DNA of 64,000 nt from Bacteroides sp. 43_108 (GCA_001915545.1 MNQS01000133.1:11229-75228); one strand, 5' to 3'; numbered from the stretch's first letter, positions 37,560 through 46,915 are shown. The notes: a model not told the origin generated them from the sequence alone. Numbers and translations are program-made.

Positions 37560-39233
37560 TCAATTAATGTAAGATGCATACCTTTCCAGTACCAGCTTGT
37601 CTGTTGAAAGATTTTTTATTGCTGTCCTGTGTGTTACGAAAATTATGGTTTTGCCTTTATATATTTCCTTTATGCGGTTCAGCATTGTGATTTCTGTCTT
37701 TTCGTCGAGTGCGGAAGTTGCTTCGTCCAGCAACAGGATTCCTCCAGGACGGAGCAGGGCTCTGGCCACAGCAATGCGTTGAGCCTGTCCTTCAGACAGT
37801 CCGTAGCCGTGTTCTCCGCATACGGTGTCAAGTTTGTCGGGCAGTTCCATTACGAAATCGGCGCAGGCATTTTGCAGGGCTTCGATGATTTGTGCGTCCG
37901 TGGCATCGTGCCGGCCCATTCTCATATTGTCACGTATGGTACCGCTGAAAAGTGTGTTGCCTTGCGGTACATACGAAAAGTTGCATCTTGTACCAGGGGT
38001 GACTCTGTAGGTCGTTCCGTCTTTGCCGTATATTTCCACTTTGCCTTCTTGCGGAGTCAGCAGTGCCAGCATCATTCTTATAAGTGTGGTTTTCCCGGCT
38101 CCTGTTTCTCCGAGTATGGCTGTAAAAGTTCCAGGGCGGAAATCGTGGTTGAAGTTTCTAAGAATTGTGCGGCCGTCATCGGTGTAACGACAGGTCACAT
38201 CAGTAAATTTAACACCTGCAGGCATCTGTACGGTTGTTTTTTCTGCATGCTCTTCGGCTGTAAGTTCGTCAAGTTCCATAAGTCTTTCGCAAGAAGTGGC
38301 GCTTCCGACAAAAGTTGGTACAAGGCGGACGAAATCAAGCATAGGCCGCTGTATCTTTCCTACAAGTTGTGTGAAGGCCAGCAATATACCTATGCTTGTG
38401 CCTCCGTCGCGCAGTCCGTAGATTCCCCATACAAGGGCAATCATGTAGCCTCCGGCAAATCCGAAATTGAGCATGGTTCGTGAAATTACGGAGAAACGGG
38501 TCCGTTTGGCAACTTGACGGCATAGAAGTTTCTGACGTCGTTCCAGTCCGTTGAGTATGTTGCTGTCCTGCTCCAGCGTCTTTATGACCATCCTGTGTTG
38601 TATACTTTCCTGCATGAGTGCCTGTATGTGGCTGTTGCTGTCTTTGATGCGTCTGACAATTTTTCTCATGCGCTTGAAATACAGTTTGCTGAGAATCATG
38701 AACAGCGGTGACACTGTTATGAGAATATACGCCAGTGTGCTGTTCATGCTGTAAAGATAGATAACGGATGCTATGAACTGTACGGTGACGATAAGTATTG
38801 ACGGAATGGCTTCTGTCATAAGATTTACAATGTCGTATACATCGCCGTAGAGTCTGTTGAGAATGTCTCCGCTGTGGAATTTTTCATTGCCTGCCCATCT
38901 GCTGTTCAGAATTTTCGTGAAAAACTGCTTCTGCATGTTGTTCTGCGAACGCACACCCAGAATTCCTCTGGCCCATGAGGCACCTATACCTGTGAGTATT
39001 TCGGCAACGAGAAGTATGGCGAGCAGTATGGCATAATTCCATAATGGACCTTTGTCTGATCCTGTGGCTGTGTCTGTCAGGTTTTTTAGTACTTCTACTC
39101 CAGCCAGGCTTAATGTTATTTGAAGCAATCCCAAAATGATGTTTGTTATTGCTTGTCTTCTGCATCCTTTATGGTATGACCATAACCACTTGGCCATCTG
39201 GGCAAGCGGATATTTATTGTTCCTTATTCTCAT
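37560..39233 (-). CDS. ABC exporter, fused membrane and ATPase domains
   Basis: A 557-residue half-transporter. Residues about 1-310 are a six-helix membrane domain (AITNIILGLLQITLSLAGV, AYILITVSPLFMILSKL, GYMIALVWGIYGL). The C-terminal ATPase has Walker A LGETGAGKTTLI, a variant signature LSEGQAQRIAVARAL (LSGGQ with Gly to Glu) and Walker B ILLLDEATSALD. It probably works as a homodimer, exporting a lipid or peptide; the substrate is unknown. It lies 6 bp downstream of nadK on the same strand, so the two are co-transcribed. Confidence 0.92.
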   Translation of the reverse strand: MRIRNNKYPLAQMAKWLWSYHKGCRRQAITNIILGLLQITLSLAGVEVLKNLTDTATGSDKGPLWNYAILLAILLVAEILTGIGASWARGILGVRSQNNMQKQFFTKILNSRWAGNEKFHSGDILNRLYGDVYDIVNLMTEAIPSILIVTVQFIASVIYLYSMNSTLAYILITVSPLFMILSKLYFKRMRKIVRRIKDSNSHIQALMQESIQHRMVIKTLEQDSNILNGLERRQKLLCRQVAKRTRFSVISRTMLNFGFAGGYMIALVWGIYGLRDGGTSIGILLAFTQLVGKIQRPMLDFVRLVPTFVGSATSCERLMELDELTAEEHAEKTTVQMPAGVKFTDVTCRYTDDGRTILRNFNHDFRPGTFTAILGETGAGKTTLIRMMLALLTPQEGKVEIYGKDGTTYRVTPGTRCNFSYVPQGNTLFSGTIRDNMRMGRHDATDAQIIEALQNACADFVMELPDKLDTVCGEHGYGLSEGQAQRIAVARALLRPGGILLLDEATSALDEKTEITMLNRIKEIYKGKTIIFVTHRTAIKNLSTDKLVLERYASYIN

Positions 39234-39239
39234 CTATGT

Positions 39240-40127
39240 TCAGCGTCTGTTGTCTGCTCCCCACATCATTTTGTGGCGAAGGGTCTTGAAATAGCTATGT
39301 CCGGGTTTTGTAATAGATTTGACGCAGTGAGGCGCCTTTTTTATGCGTAGAGTGATGCCTTCTTCGTAACTTTGGCTCCTTCCGTCGATGGCAATCAGAA
39401 AATTATGGCTGCGGCTTTCAACTGTCAGTTCTATTTCTGAGTCGTCGCAGAGCACCAGCGGTCTTGCATTGAGGCTATGCGGAGCAACCGGAGCAAGCGA
39501 TATGGTTTCCGACTGCGGAACGATTATAGGACCGCCTACACTGAGCGAGTAGGCCGTTGAGCCGGTAGGTGTACCGACAATGAGGCCGTCGGCCAGATAT
39601 GTAGTCAGATATTCTCCGTTGATTGATGTCTTTATGCCTATCATTGAGGATATGTCGTGCTTAAGTATTGCAATTTCATTTAGGGCATACGGACATCCTT
39701 TCAGTTCTGCATCGTCGCAGGTAATCTGTAGGACACTGTGTTTTTCTATCTTGAAATCGTTCGAATATATACAGTCGATGGCATATTCGATTTCGTCGGA
39801 TGAGAAATTTGCAAGAAAACCTAAACGTCCTGTGTTTATTCCAAGTATTGGGATTTCTTTGCCTCCGACTCTGCTGGCAACATCTAGAAATGTTCCGTCT
39901 CCGCCCATGCACACTGCAATGTCGGCCGTAAAATCATTGCCGTCTATGATTTTGCAGTCGGGTATCTCTATTTTGACTTTATCTTTGAGAAAACTGTGAA
40001 AATCCTTTTGTATTGAAAGTTCTCCGCCTTTTGCGGATATCACACTGAACAGCTTCTGTACCGCTGTAGATTTTTTAGCCTGATAGACATTGCCGAATAA
40101 AGCGAACTTCATACTTCTATATGCCAT
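39240..40127 (-). CDS. nadK: NAD kinase
   Basis: A 295-residue NAD kinase that phosphorylates NAD to NADP in the cytoplasm. It has the GGDGT motif (CMGGDGTFLDVASRV), the Gly-rich GINTGRLGFLANFS, and the NE/D motif region (LADGLIVGTPTGSTAYSLSVGGPII). Length is usual. It is divergent from pdxJ and followed after 6 bp by an ABC exporter gene. Confidence 0.96.
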   Translation of the reverse strand: MAYRSMKFALFGNVYQAKKSTAVQKLFSVISAKGGELSIQKDFHSFLKDKVKIEIPDCKIIDGNDFTADIAVCMGGDGTFLDVASRVGGKEIPILGINTGRLGFLANFSSDEIEYAIDCIYSNDFKIEKHSVLQITCDDAELKGCPYALNEIAILKHDISSMIGIKTSINGEYLTTYLADGLIVGTPTGSTAYSLSVGGPIIVPQSETISLAPVAPHSLNARPLVLCDDSEIELTVESRSHNFLIAIDGRSQSYEEGITLRIKKAPHCVKSITKPGHSYFKTLRHKMMWGADNRR

Positions 40128-40185
40128 GTTTTGTTTTTTTTTGACAAATTAAATCCTTAAATTAACAGCATAAAGGAAAAATAGC

Positions 40186-40193
40186 TACTTTTG
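40186..40193 (+). promoter_or_regulatory. -7 box of the pdxJ operon
   Basis: Perfect TACTTTTG; no clear -33. It lies about 150 nt before pdxJ and inside the predicted leader of nadK. Confidence 0.45.
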
Positions 40194-40277
40194 CATTATT
40201 GGTGTTCCGTAAATAACCGAACGGTTTGGATACTTGTTTTGGTTATGCAAAATGCTTCTTCCGCGAGGCTTTAGGAA

Positions 40278-40310
40278 CAAATATACGCTTTTTTGGCGTA
40301 CGCATTTCAA
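40278..40310 (-). promoter_or_regulatory. Promoter of nadK
   Basis: On the minus strand: TTG (40308-40310), 22-bp spacer, perfect -7 box TATATTTG (40278-40285). Predicted leader about 140 nt, overlapping the pdxJ leader in antisense. Confidence 0.5.
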
Positions 40311-40345
40311 TAACGGCGTAAATTAAATATATGTTATCAGTATAA

Positions 40346-41059
40346 ATGACAAAGTTAAGCGTTAACATCAATAAGGTTGCCACTATCCGTAATGCAAGAG
40401 GTGGCAACAATCCGGACGTTTTGAAAGTGGCCGAAGATTGTGAGAAATTTGGGGCAGACGGCATCACTGTGCATCCGCGCCCAGACGAGAGGCATATCAG
40501 GTATCAGGACGTAATCGACTTGAAGCCGATTCTGACAACGGAATTCAATATCGAAGGATATCCGCAGAACAGTTTCATTGATCTTGTAATGAGAGTCAAA
40601 CCGACGCAGGTTACTCTTGTGCCTGACAAACCGGGACAAATTACGTCAAATGCCGGTTGGGACACAAAGGCCAATTTTGATTTCCTTACAGATGTTGTGG
40701 GCGCATTCAATGAAGTTGGAATACGTACCTCAATATTTGTCGGTACAGAGCCTGAGATGATTGAATATGCAGCCAAGATTGGAGCAGACAGAGTAGAACT
40801 CTATACCGAACCATATGCAACAATGTATGCTTCAGACAGAGAAGCCGCTGTGAAGCCGTTTGTCGAGGCGGCAAAAGTTGCAAGAAAGTGCGGCCTCGGA
40901 CTCAACGCAGGCCACGACCTGAATCTTGACAATCTGAATTATTTGTATAAGCAAATCCCTTGGATTGACGAAGTAAGCATAGGACATGCATTGGTTTGCG
41001 ATGCACTTTACCTGGGATTACAAACTACAATTAAAAACTATAAAAACTGTTTGCAATAA
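40346..41059 (+). CDS. pdxJ: Pyridoxine 5'-phosphate synthase
   Basis: A 237-residue TIM-barrel enzyme that joins aminoacetone phosphate and deoxyxylulose 5-phosphate to make PNP in vitamin B6 synthesis. Family motifs are [46 protein letters not shown], and [15 protein letters not shown]. It heads a gene string with exbB, exbD and tonB, with only 8 bp to exbB. The same order is familiar from other Bacteroidales. Confidence 0.96.
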   Translation: MTKLSVNINKVATIRNARGGNNPDVLKVAEDCEKFGADGITVHPRPDERHIRYQDVIDLKPILTTEFNIEGYPQNSFIDLVMRVKPTQVTLVPDKPGQITSNAGWDTKANFDFLTDVVGAFNEVGIRTSIFVGTEPEMIEYAAKIGADRVELYTEPYATMYASDREAAVKPFVEAAKVARKCGLGLNAGHDLNLDNLNYLYKQIPWIDEVSIGHALVCDALYLGLQTTIKNYKNCLQ

Positions 41060-41067
41060 AGAAAGCT

Positions 41068-41691
41068 ATGAACACAAGTGAAATGAGCATCCTCGAGCTT
41101 GCAGAAAAAGGAGGTTGGATAATGATTGTACTGGCTGTTATGTCGGTTTTGGCGATTTATATATTCGTAGAACGTTTCATTGCCATCAAGAGGGCTGAAA
41201 AGGATGATCCTATGTTTATGGACCGCATACGCGATTATATCAAGAACAGCGATGTCAAATCTGCCGTAAATTTCTGTAGAGTGACAAATACTCCGGCTGC
41301 AAGAATGATTGAACGTGGCATAAGCCGAATGGGGCGTCCGGCAGCTGATGTACAGAGTGCCATCGAAAATACAGGTAATCTTGAAGTTGCACTGCTTGAG
41401 AAACGTCTTCCGGTTCTTGCAACTATTGCTGGAGGTGCGCCAATGCTCGGATTCCTTGGTACGGTCATAGGCATGGTTGAGGCTTTTTGGCAGATGTCAA
41501 ATGCAGGCAACAATATAGACATAACAATGCTTTCAAACGGTATATATCAGGCTATGGTTACTACAGTAGGTGGTCTTATCGTCGGTATCATAGCGCTTTT
41601 CGCATATAACTATCTTGTTGCCAAGGTAGATGGCGTCGTTAATCAGATTGAACAGAAGTCGTTGGCTTTCATGGATTTGTTGAACGAATAA
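41068..41691 (+). CDS. exbB: MotA/TolQ/ExbB proton-channel protein
   Basis: A 207-residue inner-membrane proton channel subunit that powers TonB. Three membrane segments are visible: MIVLAVMSVLAIYIFVERFI, the ATIAGGAPMLGFLGTVIGMV segment, and AMVTTVGGLIVGIIALFAYNYL. The cytoplasmic loop is helical. GTVIGMVEAF and the Thr-rich third helix are typical of ExbB/TolQ. It is encoded with ExbD and TonB, so the ExbB name is preferred over TolQ. Confidence 0.92.
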   Translation: MNTSEMSILELAEKGGWIMIVLAVMSVLAIYIFVERFIAIKRAEKDDPMFMDRIRDYIKNSDVKSAVNFCRVTNTPAARMIERGISRMGRPAADVQSAIENTGNLEVALLEKRLPVLATIAGGAPMLGFLGTVIGMVEAFWQMSNAGNNIDITMLSNGIYQAMVTTVGGLIVGIIALFAYNYLVAKVDGVVNQIEQKSLAFMDLLNE

Positions 41692-41703
41692 AAGCTGTAC
41701 GCC

Positions 41704-42120
41704 ATGTCGTTGAAAAGAAAAACCAAAATATCTCCGACTTTCAGTATGGCGTCGATGACGGATATCATTTTCCTGCTTCTGATTTTCTTTATGATCACCA
41801 GCACAATGATTTCGCCTAATGCCATAAAGGTTTTGTTGCCGCAGGGCAGCAAACAGACTACTGCAAAGACGATTTCGCGTGTAGTCATAGACAAGGACCT
41901 TAACATCTATGCCGCTACGGGCAATGATAAGGAAAAAAAGGTAACTTTGGAAGAGCTTCCTGCCGTGCTGGGAGAAGCTGTTAATGACACAACAGATTTG
42001 TATGTTTCGTTGTATGCTGACGAATCTGTTCCATACAAGAATATTGTGGAAGTTCTGAATATTGCAAACGAGAACAACTTCAAGATGGTTTTGGCCACAA
42101 GGCCTCCTGAGAAGAAGTAA
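41704..42120 (+). CDS. exbD: ExbD/TolR biopolymer transport protein
   Basis: A 138-residue protein with a short cytoplasmic tail, one membrane helix MTDIIFLLLIFFMITSTMI containing the proton-carrying Asp, and a periplasmic domain. It is 12 bp after exbB and 19 bp before tonB. Confidence 0.92.
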   Translation: MSLKRKTKISPTFSMASMTDIIFLLLIFFMITSTMISPNAIKVLLPQGSKQTTAKTISRVVIDKDLNIYAATGNDKEKKVTLEELPAVLGEAVNDTTDLYVSLYADESVPYKNIVEVLNIANENNFKMVLATRPPEKK

Positions 42121-42139
42121 AATCACACAAGATGTTTCG

Positions 42140-43009
42140 ATGGTAGAAGATAATAACAGGAAAGACAAGCTTAAGGCAGCGGCCGTGACAGTGGTCGTGC
42201 ATGCTGTCCTTGTGGCTTTTCTTGCGTTTCTGACACTGCAGGTAAGTGAACCCGAAAAGGATGAACTGGAGGATGGCATACCTGTGATGCTTGGTAATGT
42301 TCCTGATGCAGGTGATGCTCAGGAGGGTAATAATATGACACCTCCTGAAGCTGAGAATTCCAGTGTTGAGGAACAGATTCCAGAGGAGGAACATGCTCCG
42401 GAACCTGTACCAGAAAAGGGAACAAAGGAGCCTCTGATAACACAAGATAAGGAACCTAGTGTGAATCTGGAGGAGAAGAAACGTCAGGAAGAAGAAAAGA
42501 AACGTCAGGAAGAAGAGCGCAGGCGCAAGGAAGAAGCAGAACGTAAACGTCAGGAGGAAGCCAGAAAGCGTGCTGAGGAAGAAAGGCGCAAGATTGAAGC
42601 CGCTGCCGCTGCCGCAAACAAAAAAGTTACGGGTGCTTTCGGCAAGACTGGAGGTACAGGGCGTGGCGAAACTTCTGGTGAAGGAGTACAAGGTGTGAGC
42701 ACCGGAAATTCAAATTCGGGAGCAAAATCAGGTGTCGGAGGTACAGGTGTCAACGCTGTTGTCGGATCGCGTACGCCGAAATTCCTTCAGGTGCCGGAGT
42801 ATAAGGATCCTACAAGTGAAGGTACTGTCGTTGTGGCAATTGTCGTAAATTCAAGGGGAGTTGTGACAAGTGCTACAATTAAGAGCTCGACAACAACTTC
42901 TTCTTTGCTTAGAAATGCAGCTATTGCCGCGGCACGAAGATCTACATTCAGTGCTTCAGATAATAATAATGAGAGTGGAACGATAACTTACAGGTTCAAA
43001 CTGAGATAA
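42140..43009 (+). CDS. tonB: TonB-family energy transducer
   Basis: A 289-residue TonB-like protein. The start is ATG 42140 (MVEDNNRKDKLKAAAVTVVV); the open frame reaching back into exbD is not used. A single membrane helix (VTVVVHAVLVAFLAFLTLQV) is followed by an acidic/Pro stretch and a long charged coiled coil (KKRQEEEKKRQEEERRRKEE). A Gly-rich linker leads to a C-terminal domain (EGTVVVAIVVNSRGVVTSAT ... AAIAAARRSTF) that contacts TonB-dependent receptors. The charged repeat replaces most of the classical Pro-rich spacer. Confidence 0.88.
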   Translation: MVEDNNRKDKLKAAAVTVVVHAVLVAFLAFLTLQVSEPEKDELEDGIPVMLGNVPDAGDAQEGNNMTPPEAENSSVEEQIPEEEHAPEPVPEKGTKEPLITQDKEPSVNLEEKKRQEEEKKRQEEERRRKEEAERKRQEEARKRAEEERRKIEAAAAAANKKVTGAFGKTGGTGRGETSGEGVQGVSTGNSNSGAKSGVGGTGVNAVVGSRTPKFLQVPEYKDPTSEGTVVVAIVVNSRGVVTSATIKSSTTTSSLLRNAAIAAARRSTFSASDNNNESGTITYRFKLR

Positions 43010-43064
43010 GCAGAATCAGTTTGTGACATGTGAAGCTTTGTATAACAATCCAAAAGTGAATCTT

Positions 43065-43637
43065 ATGAACACAATTTATTTGTTTCTTGCTACAGGTTTT
43101 GAGGAAGTCGAAGCCTTGGGCATTGTTGATGCGTGCAGACGCGGAGGTTTGACATTGAAGACTGTTTCAGTGACCGGAAATCTTCTGGTTGAAAGCAGTC
43201 ATGGTGTAAAAATTCAGGCTGACGCTCTTTTTGAAGACTGCAGTTTTGATGACGCCGATATGCTTGTTCTTCCTGGAGGAATGCCTGGTTCTACAAATCT
43301 GAAGGAGCATGAGGGTTTGAGGAATGTTATATTGAAGCACTATGAGGCTGGTAAACCTTTGGCTGCAATATGTGCCGCTCCTATGGTTTACGGTTCGTTG
43401 GGCTTGCTGAAGGGCAAGAAAGCTACATGCTATCCAGGATTTGATAAGTATCTGGAAGGTGCAGAATATACTGGCAAGCTGGTTGAGCATGACGGACAGT
43501 TCTTTACTGGTAAGGGTGCCGGTGCTGCGTTTGCGCTCGGTTTTGCTATAGTTGAACATTTCTGTGGCAAGGAGGTCGTTGAAAATGTGAAGAACGGAGT
43601 AGTGTACAATGATCTTCTGGCTTCTGCAAATAACTGA
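43065..43637 (+). CDS. DJ-1/PfpI family protein
   Basis: A 190-residue class I glutamine-amidotransferase-like protein of the DJ-1/YajL/ThiJ group, linked to protein or metabolite deglycation. The start is ATG 43065 (MNTIYLFLATGFEEVEALG), where the family normally begins. The nucleophilic elbow AAICAAPMVYG carries the conserved Cys, and GFEEVE supplies the partner Glu. It follows tonB after 55 bp; a strong terminator separates it from ispD. Confidence 0.92.
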   Translation: MNTIYLFLATGFEEVEALGIVDACRRGGLTLKTVSVTGNLLVESSHGVKIQADALFEDCSFDDADMLVLPGGMPGSTNLKEHEGLRNVILKHYEAGKPLAAICAAPMVYGSLGLLKGKKATCYPGFDKYLEGAEYTGKLVEHDGQFFTGKGAGAAFALGFAIVEHFCGKEVVENVKNGVVYNDLLASANN

Positions 43638-43711
43638 TAATATGTCTGCCGGTTTTTCGCTCTTTGATAAATGTGGAAGGCTGGTAGAGTATGGGAAATA
43701 ATTAATGCAAT

Positions 43712-43753
43712 GCTCTGTTTGCACAATTTTTACTGTGCAGACGGGGCTTTTTT
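43712..43753 (+). terminator. Intrinsic terminator after the DJ-1 gene
   Basis: A 14-bp stem with three wobbles: GCTCTGTTTGCACA / TGTGCAGACGGGGC (43712-43747), followed by six T. ispD starts only 23 nt later, so its transcription may depend on read-through or a promoter inside this stretch. Confidence 0.75.
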
Positions 43754-43776
43754 ATTATAACTGTAGTCTTTTTATT

Positions 43777-44460
43777 ATGAAGAAAGCTGTTGTTATTGTT
43801 GCAGGAGGCAAAGGCGTCCGTATGGGTGGAAGTGTGCCTAAGCAGTTTATGGTAGTTGCCGGATTGCCGATTCTGATGCGTACTATATCTGTTTTTCATG
43901 ATTATGATGTAACAATGCAGATAATTGTTGTTTTGCCTTCTGGGACGCATGAAGATTGGCGAAACATGTGTCGTGAATACCGTTTTGACATTCCGCATGT
44001 TGTAGTAGCTGGGGGCGAGACACGTTTCCATTCCGTAAAGAACGGTTTGGATGCCGTGTCGGCTGATTGTGATGTTGTCGGTGTGCATGACGGAGTGCGT
44101 CCTTTTGTTTCTCCAGAAGTTATCGACAATTGCTATAATTCTGCAATGAAATTCGGCAGTATAGTTCCTGTGATAGATGTGGTCGAGACGGTACGCAAAA
44201 TTGACGGAAATGCCGAAGGGGGCAGTGTTACTGTAGATAGAAATCAGTATAAGCTTGTACAGACACCGCAGGTATTCAGACATGAGATTCTTGATGAGGC
44301 CTATAGGAAACCTTATGAGAATGCTTTTACCGATGATGCGTCTGTCGTAGAGGCATGTGGGCACAGTATTCATCTGGTACCAGGCAATCGCGAGAATATA
44401 AAAATAACTACGCCTTACGATCTGATCGTGGCGGAAGCTTTAGTTGCAAGCCGGCATTGA
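43777..44460 (+). CDS. ispD: 2-C-methyl-D-erythritol 4-phosphate cytidylyltransferase
   Basis: A 227-residue enzyme of the MEP isoprenoid pathway. From ATG 43777 it begins MKKAVVIVAGGKGVRMGGSV with PKQF next, the nucleotide-binding signature of IspD. VGVHDGVRPFVSPEVI and TDDASVVEACGHSI are also characteristic. The open frame back to 43705 crosses the upstream terminator and is not used. Its stop codon lies in the loop of the following terminator hairpin. Confidence 0.95.
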   Translation: MKKAVVIVAGGKGVRMGGSVPKQFMVVAGLPILMRTISVFHDYDVTMQIIVVLPSGTHEDWRNMCREYRFDIPHVVVAGGETRFHSVKNGLDAVSADCDVVGVHDGVRPFVSPEVIDNCYNSAMKFGSIVPVIDVVETVRKIDGNAEGGSVTVDRNQYKLVQTPQVFRHEILDEAYRKPYENAFTDDASVVEACGHSIHLVPGNRENIKITTPYDLIVAEALVASRH

Positions 44461-44478
44461 TGCCGGCTTCATTTTTTT
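44448..44478 (+). terminator. Intrinsic terminator overlapping the ispD stop codon
   Basis: Perfect 9-bp stem AAGCCGGCA / TGCCGGCTT with the loop TTGA that contains the ispD stop, followed by CATTTTTTT. Confidence 0.85.
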
Positions 44479-44495
44479 GTCATGGAGTGTATCTG

Positions 44496-46631
44496 TCAGG
44501 ATATTGCTCCCCAATTGATTTTTCCGCTCTGAAGCTCCTTTAGTCTTCTCCAGATTATCTGGTTTTCTGGATTTCTTTGCTCTGGGTCGTTTTCTACTAT
44601 CTCTGAAGCTGTATCTCTGGCCAGTTGGAGAATCTGTCCGTCCTTTGCCAGATTGGCGATTTTAAGGTCAAAAGCAGTACCGCTTTGTTGAGTTCCTTCA
44701 AGGTCACCTGGACCACGCAGTTTGAGATCTTGTTCTGCAATTTCGAAGCCGTCGTTTGAATCGACCATTATTTGTATTCTCTTGCGTGTTTCTTCTGTAA
44801 CCTTGTAGTCCGTTACGAGTATGCAGTATGACTGTTCTGCTCCTCTTCCTACACGTCCTCTCAATTGGTGCAGCTGGCTTAGTCCGAATCTTTCGGCATT
44901 TTCAATGACCATGACAGATGCATTAGGAACGTTTACACCTACTTCTATTACCGTTGTGGCTACCATGATCTGCGTTTCTCCACGGGCAAATTTCTGCATC
45001 TCTGCATCTTTTTCGGCCGCTTTCAGTTTGCCGTGTACCTTGCTTACATTGTATTCCTTGAATTCGGCTTTAATGTTTTCGTATCCGTCTTCTAGATTCT
45101 TAATGTCCATTTTTTCGCTTTCTTTGATAAGAGGATATACTATGTAAACCTGATGACCAAGTTCAAGTTGCTTCCTTATGGAGTTGTATAGGCTTTTTCG
45201 GTGGCTGTCAAACTGGTGTATGGTCTGTATCGGTTTTCTTCCCGGAGGAAGTTCGTCGATGACGCTTACGTCAAGATCTCCGTAGAGAGTCATTGCCAGT
45301 GTACGCGGGATAGGAGTTGCCGTCATGACAAGCACGTGTGGAGGTGTGGTATTCTTTTTCCACATCTTGGCACGTTGGGCCACTCCGAATCTGTGCTGTT
45401 CGTCTATGATGACCAGTCCTAAGCTTGAGAATACCACGTTTTCTTCAATGACTGCGTGAGTGCCTATCAATATATTTATGCTTCCGTTTATGAGATCGTT
45501 GAGTATAGCTTCACGTTTTTTGCCTTTTACTGATCCTGTCAGAAGCTCAACTCTTACATTCATATTGCCAAGAAAATTGCGGATTGTGTTGAGATGCTGT
45601 TCTGCAAGTATCTCCGTAGGTGCCATTATGCAGGTCTGATAGTTGTTGTCTGTAGCTATCAGTGCACACATTAGTGCAACAAGAGTCTTGCCGCTTCCGA
45701 CGTCGCCCTGCAGAAGTCTGTTCATCTGTCTTCCGCATCCCATGTCGCGCCGTATTTCTTTTATGACTCTTTTCTGAGCTCCTGTGAGCTCGAACGGAAG
45801 ATGGTCTGCATAGAATTCGTTGAAAGCTTCGCCGACTTTGCCGAAAACCAATCCTTTGTATTTGTGGGATCGCTCTTTGGCATAGCGCAGGATATTTATT
45901 TGTATGTAGAAAAGTTCTTCAAATTTCAGTCTCAGCTGTGCATCTCTGAGCGCGACAGCGCTTTGTGGATAGTGAATGTTTCTGATGGCATCGTCTAATC
46001 CCATGAGATGATGCTTGTTGAGAATGTAGTCGGGGAGTGTTTCTGCAATCCTTTCCTTGAAAAGTTTGAACACATTAGCTGTCAGTTTGGCTACAGCGGT
46101 AGAGTTGATGCCGGCGCGTTTCATCTTTTCTGTTGTAGTGTAGAAAGGCATGAAACGTCTTCCGGGGTCTAGCTGATTGACTGATAGGGTGAGTCCTCCT
46201 TCTGTGGCGTCAGGTGTTTTTATCTTTTCGATTTCCGGATGTGCAATGTTTATCCGGCCGTTGAAAACTGTTGGTTTGCCGAAAATCAGATATGGGGTTC
46301 TGCAGTCGTAAGTCTTTGCTATGTATTTTATGCTCTGAAACCAGACAAGGTCGATAACTCCAGTTTTGTCGGCGAAATGGGCAACCAGTCTTTTGCTTCG
46401 CCCTTCGCCGATTGCCTCAAATGACAGGATTATGCCGGCAATCTGTACGTACGGCATGTTGCCGTCGATTTCACTTATGCTGTATATACGGCTTCTGTCT
46501 ACATATTTATATGGATAGTTGTGCAGCAGGTCGTCGATTGTCCTGATGCCCATTTCGTTGTATAGTGTCTCAGCCTTATGTGGACCGACACCTTGCAGAA
46601 ACTTTATGTCTTGATTCAGAAAATTATACAT
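44496..46631 (-). CDS. recG: ATP-dependent DNA helicase RecG
   Basis: A 711-residue branch-migration helicase acting on stalled forks and Holliday junctions. From ATG 46631 (MYNFLNQDIKFLQGVGPHKA) it has the N-terminal wedge domain (ILSFEAIGEGRSKRLVAHFADKTG) and superfamily 2 helicase motifs: LLQGDVGSGKTLVALM (I), APTEILAEQH (Ia), IIDEQHRFGV (II, DExH), VMTATPIPRTL (III) and QLRGRVGRG (VI). The open frame continues 56 codons upstream without homology, so the shorter start is chosen. It converges on ispD and is divergent from the second GDH gene. Confidence 0.95.
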   Translation of the reverse strand: MYNFLNQDIKFLQGVGPHKAETLYNEMGIRTIDDLLHNYPYKYVDRSRIYSISEIDGNMPYVQIAGIILSFEAIGEGRSKRLVAHFADKTGVIDLVWFQSIKYIAKTYDCRTPYLIFGKPTVFNGRINIAHPEIEKIKTPDATEGGLTLSVNQLDPGRRFMPFYTTTEKMKRAGINSTAVAKLTANVFKLFKERIAETLPDYILNKHHLMGLDDAIRNIHYPQSAVALRDAQLRLKFEELFYIQINILRYAKERSHKYKGLVFGKVGEAFNEFYADHLPFELTGAQKRVIKEIRRDMGCGRQMNRLLQGDVGSGKTLVALMCALIATDNNYQTCIMAPTEILAEQHLNTIRNFLGNMNVRVELLTGSVKGKKREAILNDLINGSINILIGTHAVIEENVVFSSLGLVIIDEQHRFGVAQRAKMWKKNTTPPHVLVMTATPIPRTLAMTLYGDLDVSVIDELPPGRKPIQTIHQFDSHRKSLYNSIRKQLELGHQVYIVYPLIKESEKMDIKNLEDGYENIKAEFKEYNVSKVHGKLKAAEKDAEMQKFARGETQIMVATTVIEVGVNVPNASVMVIENAERFGLSQLHQLRGRVGRGAEQSYCILVTDYKVTEETRKRIQIMVDSNDGFEIAEQDLKLRGPGDLEGTQQSGTAFDLKIANLAKDGQILQLARDTASEIVENDPEQRNPENQIIWRRLKELQSGKINWGAIS

Positions 46632-46838
46632 GATATGCAAAAGTACGTATTTTTTGCTGATTTCTGTTCTAATGCAAGATATACAGTGTGCTGAATACGT
46701 ATGTAAAACACTGTTTGCCTGTTGAATTCCTTTTGCTATCTTTTTTGCGTTTTTGTAGAAAAAATATTGCAAAAACTTGTTTTTTGTTACATTTTTCATC
46801 GAAAAATGCGTTTTTACAAAATTTTTTCTTCTTATAAA

Positions 46839-46869
46839 TTTGATGTTAAAACATAAATATCTATCTTTA
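46839..46869 (+). promoter_or_regulatory. Promoter of the second GDH gene
   Basis: -33 TTTG (46839-46842), a 19-bp spacer, -7 TATCTTTA (46862-46869; 7 of 8 to consensus). The leader is about 40 nt. Confidence 0.6.
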
Positions 46870-46915
46870 CACCACGAAAATGATATTTTATTAAACCAAC
46901 ATAAAAATAGAATTT

